Shown in pieces: positions 8,515-16,741 of a stretch of DNA of 64,000 nucleotides. The notes beneath the pieces are model-generated. The model was not told where the DNA came from. It was given only the letters and a program-made list of their open reading frames with translations, and did not search any database. Positions within the stretch are counted from its first letter, which is position 1; every line of letters begins with the position of its first letter. Both the position numbers and the translations under genes were made by a program. The DNA is from an uncultured Candidatus Poseidoniales archaeon (lineage in GTDB: Archaea > Thermoplasmatota > Poseidoniia > Poseidoniales > Poseidoniaceae), in NCBI GenBank assembly GCA_905182125.1, contig CAJJAV010000001.1, forward strand, positions 1-64,000. The letters run 5' to 3'.

Positions 8515-9894
8515 ATGACCGATGCCAATGGTTCTGCCGAGCAAGCCTGGGAGCAACCCATCGAAACCGGTGAGGCCCCGGAAAATGGAGCAACCTTTGA
8601 CGCAATTATCGTCGGCGGCGGGCCGGGTGGAGCATCCGCAGCAGGGTACTTGGCCATGTCCGGTGCCAAGGTGCTTATGATCGAAAAAGACGTCTGGCCA
8701 AGAGACAAAGTCTGTGGAGATGCAGTCGGTGGAAAATCCCTGAGTCACGTGGCAGCACTCGGCGTGAAGGCCGACCTTGAGGCAAGTCCGCATTTCCGCG
8801 TGACCGGCATTGTCTTCTCATCGCCAAAAGGCAAGAGTGTCCGTGTCCCACTGCCTGAAGAGGATGTGGCTCGACTCGAGGCGGGCTATGCATTACCGCG
8901 CGCTCAGTTTGATTCTCTGTTGTTCAACCGATGCCAAGCAATGGTTCGCGAAGCTGGTGGTTCAATCATCCAAGGCGGCGACGTTCGAACTGTTTTGTTC
9001 GATGATGGAAATGGAGGTGAAGACCCTGGCGAAGGCAGCGGCGATGCACGACATGCTGCTGGCGTTGTCGTTCGTATCGGCGGGCGGAAGGGCGAAGAAT
9101 TCACGTTCTACACCAAGGAACTCGTTGGGGCTGGCGGCTACCGTTGCCCCGTCGCCAAATCTGTTGTCGAGTCAAGTTACAGTGAACCGATGATTGATCG
9201 CGACCACTATTGTGGCGGCTACCGTGAATATTGGCGCAACGTCAAGGGCTGTGGAACAAACACTGGGGACATCGAAATTCACTTTGTTGACTCCGTGATC
9301 CCTGGCTATTTTTGGCTGTTCCCTGTTTCTGAAGACGTCGTCAACGTCGGTATTGGCATGGTGATGGGGTTACTCGACAAGCAAAAGAAGAAACTCAAGG
9401 CGCTTCAAGCCGACGTCATTGCAAACCATCATCTGTTCAAAGACCGCTTTGCTGAAGCAGAAATGATCCCCGGTTCCGCCAAAGGTTGGCAACTGCCGTT
9501 CGGCTCGCCGAGGAAGAAGTCCAAGTTGAGCCCACGCCGGTCGAGCATGAACGGCGTTCGCCTTGTTGGCGACGCTGCATCGCTTGTCGACCCTTTCTCT
9601 GGCGAAGGTGTCGGAAACGCACTCGTCACGGGTGAAATAGCAGCCAATCACATCCTCGAAAAGAAAACACCACTGGAATATCAAGAAGAAGTGTGGAAGG
9701 TCCTTGGTCCAGAACTCATCAATTCATTCCGAATGCAAAAACTCAGTCGGCGCTCCTGGCTGCTCAATTGGTTTGTCGGCAAGGCTGAACGAAAGCCTGC
9801 ACTGCAAGAGATGATGACTGAAATGATTGCGAGCAAGGAAGCACAAGAAAACCTCCACTCGCCGTGGTTCATGATGAAAACCCTGCTCTTTTGA
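8515..9894 (+). CDS. Geranylgeranyl reductase family flavoprotein
   Basis: A 459-residue FAD-dependent oxidoreductase of the geranylgeranyl reductase family. Residues about 29-59 form the Rossmann FAD site (DAIIVGGGPGGASAAGYL then VLMIEKD), followed by the family's WPRDKVCGDAVGGKSL segment and a second FAD contact (VRLVGDAASLVDPFSGEGVG). In archaea these enzymes saturate the isoprenoid chains of ether lipids, and a digeranylgeranylglycerophospholipid reductase role fits the GGGP synthase elsewhere in the window. An extra 25-residue acidic N-terminus precedes the usual start. The HAD gene follows after nine bases, probably in the same message. Confidence 0.88.
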   Translation: MTDANGSAEQAWEQPIETGEAPENGATFDAIIVGGGPGGASAAGYLAMSGAKVLMIEKDVWPRDKVCGDAVGGKSLSHVAALGVKADLEASPHFRVTGIVFSSPKGKSVRVPLPEEDVARLEAGYALPRAQFDSLLFNRCQAMVREAGGSIIQGGDVRTVLFDDGNGGEDPGEGSGDARHAAGVVVRIGGRKGEEFTFYTKELVGAGGYRCPVAKSVVESSYSEPMIDRDHYCGGYREYWRNVKGCGTNTGDIEIHFVDSVIPGYFWLFPVSEDVVNVGIGMVMGLLDKQKKKLKALQADVIANHHLFKDRFAEAEMIPGSAKGWQLPFGSPRKKSKLSPRRSSMNGVRLVGDAASLVDPFSGEGVGNALVTGEIAANHILEKKTPLEYQEEVWKVLGPELINSFRMQKLSRRSWLLNWFVGKAERKPALQEMMTEMIASKEAQENLHSPWFMMKTLLF

Positions 9895-9903
9895 GGTGAA
9901 TCT

Positions 9904-10692
9904 ATGAACGCAGATCTTGAGGGAATTGAAGCGGTGTTCCTCGATCTTGATGGAACAATTTACCTTGGTGGCGACCTCATCCCCGGTGCTATGGACTTTC
10001 TTCAGCGGTGCAAAGATCAAGGCGTTGCTCGGTATTTTCTTTCGAACAATTCAAGCCGTTCCGTAACGCAGTACCTCAAAAAACTGCAAGGTTTCGGCAT
10101 TTCAGCAACACAAGAAGATGTGCTGCTGTCGACCCATGACTTGCTGGCCTGGCTTCACAAAGAGGCCATCACAGAAACATGGTTGATCGGAACCGAAGGC
10201 ATGCGTGAGATGATGGAAGAGGTGGGTATTGCGACCAAGTCCTCCAGTCCACAGTACGTTGTCCTCGGGTACGATACTGAAATCAATTACGAAAAGATCG
10301 CCACCGGAAGCATCCATTTGCATACGGGTGTGCCTCTGGTCGCAAGCCATCCAGACATGGTGTGCCCTTCTCCCGATGGAGGCTTACCTGATGTCGGCGC
10401 CTACCTCGCCATGCTGAAAGTCACAACCGGCGTTGACCCTGTCCACATCACTGGAAAGCCAAATGCTGGCATGATTTTGCATAAAATTGAGGCTTTAGGC
10501 CTCGATCCGGCGAAATGCGCTATGGTTGGCGACAGGTTGTACACTGACATCGCCATGGCCACCCGCGCTGGCTGTGTTGGCGTCTTGGTCCTGTCTGGTG
10601 AAGCAACTCGCGATGATGTAGCTGCACTGCCCGATGGCGCTGAACAGCAGCCAACATTAATCGTTGAGAGCGTCGACGAACTGCTGCGGTGA
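9904..10692 (+). CDS. HAD-superfamily hydrolase, NagD-like
   Basis: A 262-residue haloacid dehalogenase-fold phosphatase of the NagD/4-nitrophenylphosphatase branch (class IIA). Motif I is VFLDLDGTIYLGG near residues 12-24, with the nucleophile and acid/base aspartates; motif II is the Asn/Ser-rich FLSNNSSR; the lysine is in HITGKPNAGM; motif IV is MVGDRLYTDIAMATRAG. Members dephosphorylate sugar phosphates, nucleotides, phosphoglycolate or glycerol phosphate; the substrate here is unknown. The RBS is GAGGTG just before ATG 9904. The next gene overlaps its stop. Confidence 0.9.
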   Translation: MNADLEGIEAVFLDLDGTIYLGGDLIPGAMDFLQRCKDQGVARYFLSNNSSRSVTQYLKKLQGFGISATQEDVLLSTHDLLAWLHKEAITETWLIGTEGMREMMEEVGIATKSSSPQYVVLGYDTEINYEKIATGSIHLHTGVPLVASHPDMVCPSPDGGLPDVGAYLAMLKVTTGVDPVHITGKPNAGMILHKIEALGLDPAKCAMVGDRLYTDIAMATRAGCVGVLVLSGEATRDDVAALPDGAEQQPTLIVESVDELLR

Positions 10693-11636
10693 ACAAGAGA
10701 ATGTCCTTCAGCATCAGGTGGAAATGGTGGCGTGCGCGCCGGAAATCATTCCCTCATGATGAAATTCACCGAGCGGGCGACTTGGCAGAAACTAGGCTCG
10801 CTAAACTTTCTCGTGCGGCTGGAAAGGCCAATGGATGGAAAATTTACGAATCGGTTCGCATCCCCGATCCCGATGGAGGTCGACGGGAAATCGACATGGT
10901 CCTCATCGGTGGTGACATGATGTTGGTCGTGGAACAAAAGCACTGGGCTGGATCGTTTGTGATCACGAAGGACCACCACTTTGTCCAACATCGGAACAAT
11001 GGTTCGGAACACAACCATGACGGAGTGGCTGACCGAATCGCAAGAAAAGCTGACTTGTTGGCAGCGTTGCATAACAAGCGCCTTGGCCTCGAAGGCAAAG
11101 ACAAACTGTCGTATCGCGTTGTTGTGGCGATGACACATCAACGGTTGGAATGGCCAAAGGTTCCAAAGGATTTGAAAGCTGAAATGGTCAATGAGGCTGG
11201 TTTTATCGAATTGTTAGAGAAAAACAACCCCGGACCACCCAATGAAGACCTCACTGAAACCCTTGAGGGGTTCAACACATGGGATGAAGTTCACTTGAAC
11301 GGCGGGCTGTTGCTCAAGGGTGACGTCTATGGCCTCGGTCTTGGAAAAGAGGCTGACGGATGGTTTTCCGAACGTGATTCGGATGTTGATGCGGCGTTAA
11401 CTCAACGCCGCTCAATGACCTCCTTGTTCTCCAACAACCCAACGCGCGTCCACCTCTCCCGTGGGTCGAAAAACATCGAAGCAAACGTCCCATATGGGCT
11501 TTCAATCGACATGCATGTGGTTGGAGAAAAGCACCGTAGAGCCGTCGATTGGGCCAACATTGAACGGATTTTTGTCTCAAAACCGCCTGCAAAATGGGCT
11601 GTGCACAACAATCCCTTCGAAGAACAAGACTCATGA
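10689..11636 (+). CDS. NERD-domain (nuclease-related) protein
   Basis: A 315-residue protein starting at GTG 10689, overlapping the HAD stop, or at ATG 10701. Residues about 30-130 match the nuclease-related domain: a conserved Gly/Ala-Glu helix, then PDGGRREIDMVLIGGDM and LVVEQKHW, giving the Glu/Asp and E-x-K pattern of restriction-like endonuclease folds. The remaining 180 residues are unassigned. NERD proteins are widespread and poorly characterised; many are accessory to DNA processing or defence. The neighbouring HAD and SemiSWEET genes give no functional hint. Confidence 0.75.
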   Translation: MNKRMSFSIRWKWWRARRKSFPHDEIHRAGDLAETRLAKLSRAAGKANGWKIYESVRIPDPDGGRREIDMVLIGGDMMLVVEQKHWAGSFVITKDHHFVQHRNNGSEHNHDGVADRIARKADLLAALHNKRLGLEGKDKLSYRVVVAMTHQRLEWPKVPKDLKAEMVNEAGFIELLEKNNPGPPNEDLTETLEGFNTWDEVHLNGGLLLKGDVYGLGLGKEADGWFSERDSDVDAALTQRRSMTSLFSNNPTRVHLSRGSKNIEANVPYGLSIDMHVVGEKHRRAVDWANIERIFVSKPPAKWAVHNNPFEEQDS

Positions 11637-11659
11637 GGGTTCGGCAGGCGCTTCCGTCT

Positions 11660-11938
11660 ATGGCGTCCATGTGGATCGAAGCAATTGGCTTGATTGCCGG
11701 TGTCATCGGTATCTTTGCTTGGATCCCTCAAATCAACGAGGTTTGGGTCCACAAGCGTCACGAAGGATTGTCATTGACCTCATTCAGTGTTGTATCGGTC
11801 GCTTTGCTTCTCTGGCTGGTGTACGGAATTCTTGTTGATTCGATTGCCATGATTGTGGCCAACATCATGACGCTCACTGTGATTGGCGCCATCATCTTGG
11901 GTGCATGGCGCGCCCGGCGAACTGAAGATGCTGCGTGA
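11660..11938 (+). CDS. SemiSWEET / MtN3 sugar transporter
   Basis: A short membrane protein, about 92 residues from ATG 11660, with three helices and the MtN3/PQ-loop pattern: GVIGIFAWIPQINEVWVHKRHEG, then a WLVYGIL segment and NIMTLTVIGAIILG. One three-helix unit is the bacterial and archaeal SemiSWEET form, which dimerises to move sugars. An ATG at 11633 overlaps the preceding NERD stop (ATGA) and would add nine residues by translational coupling; ATG 11669 is a third option. Confidence 0.85.
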   Translation: MASMWIEAIGLIAGVIGIFAWIPQINEVWVHKRHEGLSLTSFSVVSVALLLWLVYGILVDSIAMIVANIMTLTVIGAIILGAWRARRTEDAA

Positions 11939-11982
11939 TACAGTGGGAAAGGGTCAAAGCCAAGGCCACCGGAAAGTGAACC

Positions 11983-12993
11983 ATGAAGGATAATTTTTGG
12001 GACGCCGTAGCGGATGCCCCGGAAAAAGAATCATCGGCGCCAGCCCTTGTACCGGGCGAACCGACAGAAGTTTTCGCCCCCTCACAGCCAGCATTTGATG
12101 GCGGAAGATCGTCGCTCGAAGTGGTGGAATCTGGCCGAATATACTCTGCACAACTTTCAGATTTCGACGTGTCTGCATGGGACAGTGAAAATGATGCCCA
12201 GGATATTATCGACTGGTTTAATCAAGAATACGCGAAGCAGGGGGGCTCGAAGAAGAGCCTCAAATTCTTCAAGGAAGCCACGGATATTGCCAATTTTAAT
12301 TCAAAGGCCGACGCAAAAACCTTTCTTGCACTCGCATTGGGTATTCTCAACGGTAAGATTGACATCGACAAAAACGGTGAGCTGGAAGGATGGATTTCCG
12401 GAGATCACCCTCAATGGATGAAGCAGTATGAAGCGGCTGCAACAAAATGGGCCAATATAGCAGCAGCTTCAGCGTTTACGATACTGATGATCGTCGTTCT
12501 CGTTTCCGGAAGCATCCTCACGGTGAGTGTTCTTGGCCAACTGGAGGGTCAAGATTGGCCAACGGGTGAAGCCGAGGTTATTGAATTTGAGGAGTGGGTT
12601 GAAACTTCGTGCGATGAGGATGGGTGCTCTGACACTCAATACGCCTATGCTACATTTATGTTACATTGCTTCTCCTTTTCTGGTGATCAAGGCGTGGAGT
12701 GGAAGTGTAGTGGTAACGAGACAGAAAACACAACGGCGTTCGAGCACACTTACGAATCTGGGTATTTTGAACACGCACCGGTGAGGTACATGATCGATGA
12801 GCTGTCCGGTGAATCGACGCACACTATCGCCTACAATCCACTCAATCCCGAAGAGGTTGATTTGCGACCCGGGTTTCAAATGAATTGGGAATGGATCCTC
12901 CCCGTCATCATCCCATGTGCAATTCTTTTGGTGATCGCTCGAAATCCAAGTGTGAGTGTCAAAGGCGGATATGCCTGTATCTTCAGTCGCTGA
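11983..12993 (+). CDS. Membrane protein with a DUF3592-like domain
   Basis: A 336-residue protein. The first 150 residues are soluble and acidic; a transmembrane helix lies around 153-178 (AFTILMIVVLVSGSILTVSVLG); an extracytoplasmic domain of about 110 residues follows; a second helix sits near 302-319. The domain between helices starts WPTGEAEVIEFEEW and ends IAYNPLNPEEVDL, which is the DUF3592 pattern (YxP-xNP-ExxxL) seen in many membrane proteins of unknown role. Paired cysteines (SCDEDGCS) could form a disulfide outside. It stands alone with a terminator-like hairpin across its stop. Confidence 0.7.
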   Translation: MKDNFWDAVADAPEKESSAPALVPGEPTEVFAPSQPAFDGGRSSLEVVESGRIYSAQLSDFDVSAWDSENDAQDIIDWFNQEYAKQGGSKKSLKFFKEATDIANFNSKADAKTFLALALGILNGKIDIDKNGELEGWISGDHPQWMKQYEAAATKWANIAAASAFTILMIVVLVSGSILTVSVLGQLEGQDWPTGEAEVIEFEEWVETSCDEDGCSDTQYAYATFMLHCFSFSGDQGVEWKCSGNETENTTAFEHTYESGYFEHAPVRYMIDELSGESTHTIAYNPLNPEEVDLRPGFQMNWEWILPVIIPCAILLVIARNPSVSVKGGYACIFSR

Positions 12994-13008
12994 GCAGGCA
13001 ACTCAGCG
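12988..13008 (+). terminator. Hairpin spanning the stop of the DUF3592-like gene
   Basis: CGCTGAG (12988-12994) pairs with CTCAGCG (13002-13008) around a seven-base loop and is followed by TTTGATTTT. The left arm contains the TGA stop. It sits between convergent genes and is a good intrinsic-terminator or mRNA 3'-end candidate. Confidence 0.45.
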
Positions 13009-13037
13009 TTTGATTTTACTCAACACATCAATTCGCT

Positions 13038-14048
13038 TCAATACGCCGACTTTGTTGTTTCGATGATCACGGCGCCAATCTTGTACGGGTCGCCGTTCGA
13101 TGCAGGACGACGGTCTTCAAGGCGGCCAATCCAACCATCTTCACGAACGGTGCTTGGGATGCGAATTGAGGCTCCGCGGTCAGATACACCGTAGGAAAAC
13201 TGGTCGATGGATTGGGTTTCATGCAGACCTGTGAGTCGCATTTCATTGTGGGCTCCGTAAACGTCCATGTGCTTCTTGATGTTGCGTCCAAAGGCTTCAC
13301 AAATTGCAATGAATATTTCTTCCTTGCCGCTTGTTCGCATGGCTGTATCGGAAAAGTTTGCGTGCATTCCAGATCCATTCCAGTCGCCTTCGACTGGTTT
13401 CGGGTGGTACTCGATGTAGAATCCGTAGCTCTCTGTGAGGCGGTCGAGCAAGTAACGAGCAACCCAGAGTTCATCGCCAGCGCGCTTTGCACCCTTCGCG
13501 AACACTTGGAATTCCCATTGTCCACAGGCCACTTCTTGGTTGATACCCTCGAAATTAATCCCTGCTTCGAGGCATAGGTCTGCGTGTTCTTCGACAAAGG
13601 CTCGGCCGTGAGTATTCTTTCCACCGACAGAGCAGTAGTAGAGTCCTTGGGGACCTGGATAGCCGCCAACAGGGAAACCAAGTGGAAGGTGAGTGTCTCC
13701 ATCCATGATGAAGTATTCTTGTTCAAAGCCGAACCAGAAATCTTCGTCGTCGTCGTCAATTGTTGCGCGGGCGTTGCTCGGATGTGGGGTGCCGTCAGCG
13801 TTCATTACTTCGCACATCACAAGGAACCCGTTGATGCGCTGGGGGTCTGGGAAAATGGTAACTGGTTTGAGCAAACAGTCTGATGACCCTCCTTCGGCTT
13901 GCCGAGTCGAGGACCCGTCAAACATCCATTCTGGACAGTCTTCAAGGTCGCCAGAGAAATTTTCTCGGACCATGGTTTTGCTCCTCATGTTCTGAGTTGG
14001 TTCATATCCGTCGAGCCAGATGTATTCTAATTTCGATTTATCGATCAT
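13038..14048 (-). CDS. Glutamine synthetase, type II (eukaryotic-like)
   Basis: A 336-residue glutamine synthetase, close to the 340-370 of type II and much shorter than the about 450 of type I usual in archaea. Type II landmarks are present in order: MFDGSSTRQAEGGSSD, WFGFEQEYFIM (metal-binding Glu), NGSGMHANFSD, YGAHNEMRLTGLHET, RGASIRIPSTV. It condenses ammonia with glutamate using ATP in the cytoplasm. ATG 14048 is preceded by GAGGGTGAT; a GTG at 14057 would add three residues. Transcribed away from an XRE-CBS regulator, with a perfect inverted repeat between them. The type suggests lateral acquisition. Confidence 0.92.
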   Translation of the reverse strand: MIDKSKLEYIWLDGYEPTQNMRSKTMVRENFSGDLEDCPEWMFDGSSTRQAEGGSSDCLLKPVTIFPDPQRINGFLVMCEVMNADGTPHPSNARATIDDDDEDFWFGFEQEYFIMDGDTHLPLGFPVGGYPGPQGLYYCSVGGKNTHGRAFVEEHADLCLEAGINFEGINQEVACGQWEFQVFAKGAKRAGDELWVARYLLDRLTESYGFYIEYHPKPVEGDWNGSGMHANFSDTAMRTSGKEEIFIAICEAFGRNIKKHMDVYGAHNEMRLTGLHETQSIDQFSYGVSDRGASIRIPSTVREDGWIGRLEDRRPASNGDPYKIGAVIIETTKSAY

Positions 14049-14143
14049 AGGTATCACCCTCTTGCTTACCGAGACGGTATATCAACCATACGCACAGTAA
14101 AGAGCGATAATTTAGCACTTAATGCACAGTAAAAAGCATTTAA

Positions 14144-14161
14144 AATGTTCGTTTGAACATT
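14144..14161. promoter_or_regulatory. Inverted repeat between glutamine synthetase and regulator
   Basis: AATGTTC and GAACATT flank a four-base GTTT spacer, a perfect seven-bp inverted repeat in the 267-base divergent intergenic region. A TTTAAA lies immediately next to it at 14139-14144 and AT-rich sequence surrounds it, as expected of promoters. The neighbouring XRE-family regulator could bind here; that is inference. Confidence 0.45.
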
Positions 14162-14315
14162 ATATTGGCGAAGGTATGCGTCGATGTTTGTTCGAATGTG
14201 TGGGGGATTTGGCTTTTTTTGCTCGTTTGACCAACCTGTGCTTGATTCGGTCTTTTCGTTGACTTTTGAGCGGCCAACCGGTGAACTCATGCTGTTGATG
14301 GCCTTGGGATGAAGC

Positions 14316-14882
14316 ATGGAGATACCGAGCGGTGGGTTTCTACGCCAATGGCGTAAAACACTCGGTTTGACCCAGGCTCAACTTGCTCAAGAAAGTGGTT
14401 TGACTCAATCCGTCATCGCCAAAGTGGAACGGGAAAGCGTGGACCCGCGTGCCTCGACACTGCGGAGGATGGTCGCTGCTCTCTTGCGATGCGAGAGCCC
14501 AAATCAACCGCACACGGTTGGTGATATCATGGTCAAGGAAGTCGCGGTTCTTTCACCCGACGACAGCGCCCAGTCGGCCATTGATCGCATGGTGCGGGAA
14601 GGCATCAGTCAGCTGCCAGTCGTTTCGGCAAACGGCGCCATCATGGGGTTGGTGTCGGAAGCAAGTTTACTCGGCCTGCATGTCAAGCGAGACGCACCCG
14701 TGCAGTCTGTTATGCAGATGAATTTTGAAGTGGTCAACCTCGGTGTTTCAATCGCTGAAGGGCGACGACTTTTGGTCGAACGGGAAGTCCTTCTTATCAC
14801 CGATGCTGGAATTTTGTGTGGCCTTGTGAGCCGCATTGACATGGTCAGGGCGTTGAGCAAGGTCGAGTCCGAACATCACTGA
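14316..14882 (+). CDS. XRE-family HTH regulator with paired CBS domains
   Basis: A 188-residue transcription factor. Residues about 8-58 form a Cro/CI-type helix-turn-helix (LGLTQAQLAQESGLTQSVIAKVE), followed by two CBS repeats (about 72-125 and 128-185; VGDIMVKEVAVLSPDDSAQSAIDRM begins the first). CBS pairs usually sense adenine nucleotides or S-adenosylmethionine; this HTH-CBS combination recurs in archaea. It is divergent from glutamine synthetase across an inverted repeat, so energy- or nitrogen-linked control of that gene is a reasonable guess. The S15-type hydrolase is convergent and overlaps its 3' end by seven bases. Confidence 0.88.
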   Translation: MEIPSGGFLRQWRKTLGLTQAQLAQESGLTQSVIAKVERESVDPRASTLRRMVAALLRCESPNQPHTVGDIMVKEVAVLSPDDSAQSAIDRMVREGISQLPVVSANGAIMGLVSEASLLGLHVKRDAPVQSVMQMNFEVVNLGVSIAEGRRLLVEREVLLITDAGILCGLVSRIDMVRALSKVESEHH

Positions 14883-16684
14883 TTGTTTGCTGCGTCTTCG
14901 CCTTGTGGCGTCATCAGCACGTTGCTGCCATCTCGAACCACGTGAGGGAGTGAAAGGGTTCCGCCGTTCACGGTGATCGGGCAGGTGATGCCGCAGGCAG
15001 GTGCGAGGTAATCTTCACCGGTTTCAGTGAGCACAAGACGGATGCCGTGGCCTGCTGGTAACAGCGCATCGATGGCTTGGAATTCCATCATCATGGTCAA
15101 ACTCTGACCTGGCAAAACGGTTTGGGGGTCGCTGCCGCCTTCGTAGTATCGGATGTCCATCGTTGCATGGCCAAGCCTAAGGCCGGTTTCTGCATCCTGC
15201 AGTTCTGCGAAAATTTGCCCCCCGTCCATTGCTGCTTGGACGTCGAGGTGAAGGGTTGTCAGCCCTGAGATGAGGATATCGTTCATCGAATCGAGGGCTT
15301 CGCACTCAAAGGTAACAGAAGCAAGTGTTCCGCCGCCGCCTGATATTCCTTGGACGCTGTTGCCGTTCTGGACGCACCCATCGAGGGCCACATCGCGCCA
15401 TTGACGGTCTTCAGGAGGCCATGTTGGCTCGATGCGCCATTCGCCATCATTGCGTTGAATCTGAGCGTGGAGTTCTGGCTTCTCTCCGATTCCTTTCAAG
15501 TAATACTCAAACCATTCAAACAAGTCTTGGCCCCAATCCCAGCGAGTCATATTTTCAATCGCTTCTCCGCCGTATCCGCTTTCTTGCGCGTTGTGCTTTG
15601 ACCATTGGTCTGGATAGTTATGCTCCCATTGACCAAGCATACCTCGAACATCAAAACCTGCATCGATAAACATCTGATACCACGGGAAAACTTGGTGGGG
15701 GTCGACGTTCCAGTCTTGCATTCCTTGAACCCAGTAAACGCTGCCGTTATAGTTGGTAAGTGCCTTCGAAATATGCTCTCTTTCCTCGTAATAATTAGCC
15801 ATATAGGGGTCTAATTCCCCCATGCCATACGTCACTGGCCCTGCGAAAAGGCCTTCGATAATATCAGGACAAATGTTGTCCAGATCTTCGCCGTTATAAT
15901 CAACAGTGCTGCCAAAATAATTCATGTGCATCACTTGACTACGAGCCTCTGCACTTCCGTTCTTGTAGAGGAGGGGGTGGAGGCCTGTGGTTCCGGAGAT
16001 TGGTACGATGGTTGCCAAATGTTCGCTTCCATGCACGGCAGCCTCCCATTGCGTTGCGCCTTCGTATGATTTCCCATACAGCCCAACCTTGCCGTTTGAC
16101 CAGTTTTGCTTTCCAAGCCATTCAACGGCCTGATGAATCCCCCAGCCTTCTCCTTCACCGCGATAATCGAAACATCCTGAAGATTCTTCGGTTCCGAAAA
16201 CGGAGACTTGGGCGAAGGCATAGCCGTGTGGAATGTAATTATCGTAAATGAACTCGCCTCGACCGCCTCCGACAATGTTTGTTGCGCCTGATTCGTCGCC
16301 TGGTTGGCCGAAGGAAAAGTACGGGCTGACCACTGCGATGACCGGTACTTGATCGCCCATTTCCGTGTTGGATGGGAGCCAGTAAGAAAGGTGGACGTTC
16401 GACGTAGCAGGTCCGGTTTCCCAAACTTCGGATGTGTCCACCTCAAAGGTCGCTTCTTGGACCTCAAGAGCGGTGTAAGGGCCTGGTTCGAGGACATACG
16501 AATAGCTGTCAGTCCAGTTCCAATCCAATTGGTGGCGGTCCCAAACCTCGGGGTACATCGGAGCGTCTCCTGCGTCGGCATCGCCGGTTGATGAAGCGCC
16601 CAAGCACCCTGAAAGGGGCCCGAGCAACATCAGAAGGGTCAGCATCCAAGGAGCACGCATTGTTTCTGCGGCGTAGTCGGCCAT
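14876..16684 (-). CDS. Exported X-Pro dipeptidyl-peptidase/CocE-type hydrolase (S15)
   Basis: A 602-residue protein from ATG 16684, or 594 from ATG 16660. The frame is open further upstream, but that would overrun the divergent epimerase. It starts with a hydrophobic signal and lipobox-like site (LLMLLGPLSGCLG), so it is probably lipid-anchored outside the membrane. The alpha/beta hydrolase core shows the nucleophile elbow GLYGKSYEGAT and a late GQWEHNY histidine; the C-terminal 200 residues form the jelly-roll domain of the S15/CocE family. Likely a peptidase or esterase acting on environmental peptides or esters; the substrate is not predictable. Confidence 0.85.
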   Translation of the reverse strand: MADYAAETMRAPWMLTLLMLLGPLSGCLGASSTGDADAGDAPMYPEVWDRHQLDWNWTDSYSYVLEPGPYTALEVQEATFEVDTSEVWETGPATSNVHLSYWLPSNTEMGDQVPVIAVVSPYFSFGQPGDESGATNIVGGGRGEFIYDNYIPHGYAFAQVSVFGTEESSGCFDYRGEGEGWGIHQAVEWLGKQNWSNGKVGLYGKSYEGATQWEAAVHGSEHLATIVPISGTTGLHPLLYKNGSAEARSQVMHMNYFGSTVDYNGEDLDNICPDIIEGLFAGPVTYGMGELDPYMANYYEEREHISKALTNYNGSVYWVQGMQDWNVDPHQVFPWYQMFIDAGFDVRGMLGQWEHNYPDQWSKHNAQESGYGGEAIENMTRWDWGQDLFEWFEYYLKGIGEKPELHAQIQRNDGEWRIEPTWPPEDRQWRDVALDGCVQNGNSVQGISGGGGTLASVTFECEALDSMNDILISGLTTLHLDVQAAMDGGQIFAELQDAETGLRLGHATMDIRYYEGGSDPQTVLPGQSLTMMMEFQAIDALLPAGHGIRLVLTETGEDYLAPACGITCPITVNGGTLSLPHVVRDGSNVLMTPQGEDAANNQ

Positions 16685-16741
16685 GATGAAGGTGATGATT
16701 GGTTGCTGTAAACTCAAAAGGGAGTTTGGTGTGGGCGGAGC

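Noticed and set aside
15931-16581. 216-residue minus-strand frame within the S15 hydrolase
   Set aside because: It is a different frame on the same strand; the long S15 frame has signal peptide and catalytic motifs, this one has none.
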